Below are positions 63,316 to 64,000 of a stretch of 64,000 nucleotides of DNA, in pieces. Numbering within the stretch: the first letter of the stretch is position 1; every line of letters starts with the position of its first letter. This stretch comes from Clostridia bacterium. GTDB taxonomy: Bacteria; Bacillota; Clostridia; Saccharofermentanales; Saccharofermentanaceae. The notes under the pieces are model-generated. The model did no database searches. It was not told where the DNA came from and saw only the letters and a program-made list of their open reading frames with translations. The stretch is taken from the NCBI GenBank assembly GCA_024403775.1, contig JAKSRE010000003.1, forward strand, positions 1 through 64,000. Direction: 5' to 3'. The translations under genes were made by a program, and so were the position numbers.

Positions 63316-64000
63316 AGTTGAAGCAGCAGAAGGCAGATTAGATAGTTACGTTGCTAAGCGTATAACTGACTATTCAAGATCTTATTTGTCACAACTTATA
63401 AGTGACGGTCTTATAACTGTTAACGGTAACAAAAGTAAGGTGTCCTATAAGCCAGTAAAGGGTGACGTTATCGATATAACAATTCCTGAGCCTGTTAATA
63501 CAGATGCTCTTCCAGAAGAAATACCTCTTAACATTGTCTATGAGGACGAGGACTTAATTATTATAAATAAGCCTCAGGGCATGGTTGTTCATCCTGCATG
63601 TGGTCATCATGAAGGTACTCTTGTTAATGCTCTTCTATCTCATTGTGGTGATGATTTGTCAGATATAAATGGTGTAATTAGACCTGGAATTGTTCATCGA
63701 ATTGATAAAGATACTTCAGGACTTATGGTTGCTTGCAAAAATAATGAGACTCATTTAAAGCTTGCTGAGATGCTTTCTAAGCACGAGATTAAAAGACAAT
63801 ATAGAACTGTAGTTTACGGAGTTGTTGGACCAGAAAAAGGTACTATTAATGCACCAATTGGTCGTTCATCATCTGACAGACGTAAAATGGTAGTTACAGA
63901 AGACGGAAAACCTTCAATTACTCATTTCGAGGTTGTAAAAAGATATTCTAAAGCAACTGATCTTAAAATTGATCTTGAGACTGGCAGAACACATCAGATT
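63305..64000 (+). CDS. RluD-family 23S rRNA pseudouridine synthase (partial, runs off window)
   Basis: The first 232 codons are present; the 3' end lies beyond position 64000. An S4-like domain (SRSYLSQLISDGLITVNG) leads to the RluA-type catalytic domain with HRIDKDTSGLMV (catalytic Asp) and VHPACGHHEGTLVNALL. Start codons at 63302 and 63305 are both possible; 63305 has the better distance to AGGAG. It overlaps lspA by 11 bp, as often in Firmicutes. Confidence 0.93.
   Translation, partial: MRIEVEAAEGRLDSYVAKRITDYSRSYLSQLISDGLITVNGNKSKVSYKPVKGDVIDITIPEPVNTDALPEEIPLNIVYEDEDLIIINKPQGMVVHPACGHHEGTLVNALLSHCGDDLSDINGVIRPGIVHRIDKDTSGLMVACKNNETHLKLAEMLSKHEIKRQYRTVVYGVVGPEKGTINAPIGRSSSDRRKMVVTEDGKPSITHFEVVKRYSKATDLKIDLETGRTHQI

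Overview
The window is an AT-rich stretch of chromosome from a low-GC Gram-positive bacterium. It is most likely a clostridial Firmicute of the Lachnospiraceae type (Butyrivibrio/Pseudobutyrivibrio-like); this assignment is inference. Supporting signs are strong AGGAGG ribosome binding sites, several TTG/GTG starts, a T-box leader in front of pheST, the ylxM-ffh-rpsP-khpA-rimM-trmD-rplS-rbgA-rnhB-yraN order typical of Firmicutes, an RNase Y/YmdB pair, a DUF5702/TadE-like cluster and a DUF4214 surface protein. Nothing looks like a prophage, insertion sequence or CRISPR array. Most of the window is core genome in compact operons, with the unusual material in regulatory sites and diverged paralogues.

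Layout. 1-3.6 kb: a PP2C phosphatase, a membrane Ser/Thr kinase without PASTA repeats, and two small membrane proteins, one carrying three G(E/Q)TTxLS repeats that look like phospho-threonine/FHA docking sites. 3.6-6.6 kb: an iron-sulfur aldo/keto reductase and a secreted DUF4214 protein. 6.6-12.2 kb: tRNA-Lys, a Gfo/Idh/MocA oxidoreductase, pyrimidine-nucleoside phosphorylase, ruvCAB and queH. 12.2-17.9 kb (minus strand): rqcH, a small basic membrane protein, two tandem PRPP-synthetase genes (one lacking key catalytic residues) and engB. 18-21.3 kb: comEC and holA. 21.4-28.3 kb: isocitrate dehydrogenase, a SEC-C protein, mreC-mreD-PBP2, a diverged methylglyoxal-synthase-like protein and a metallo-hydrolase. 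28.3-32.1 kb: T-box, pheS, pheT. 32.1-34.9 kb: three Tad/Flp-pilus-type pseudopilin or accessory genes. 35-40.7 kb: a TrpR-like regulator with an interrupted helix-turn-helix, secA, purine nucleoside phosphorylase, adenosylhomocysteinase and tRNA-Thr. 41-46 kb: a lipoprotein, an alkyltransferase fusion, a flavin reductase, a Nudix hydrolase and a diguanylate cyclase. 46-52.2 kb: the SRP/ribosome-maturation operon. 52.3-64 kb: an aminotransferase, purB, a cysteine desulfurase/thiI pair, an SseB-like protein, glyA, rny, ymdB, lspA and the start of rluD.

The most interesting signal is a 34-bp element of four direct TGTCG boxes spaced 9, 10 and 10 bp. It occurs twice, 32 of 34 bases identical: just upstream of comEC (17895-17928) and just upstream of the TadE-like/DUF5702 operon (32101-32134). 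The tandem 10-bp phasing and TGTCG core resemble Spo0A boxes. The two targets, a DNA-uptake channel and Tad-pilus components, suggest a coordinated uptake regulon in a bacterium with no ComG-type pilus genes visible here. A weaker TGTCG site lies before yraN. The second notable feature is the PRPP synthetase pair, in which the promoter-proximal copy has lost four signature catalytic positions and looks like a regulatory or repurposed subunit.
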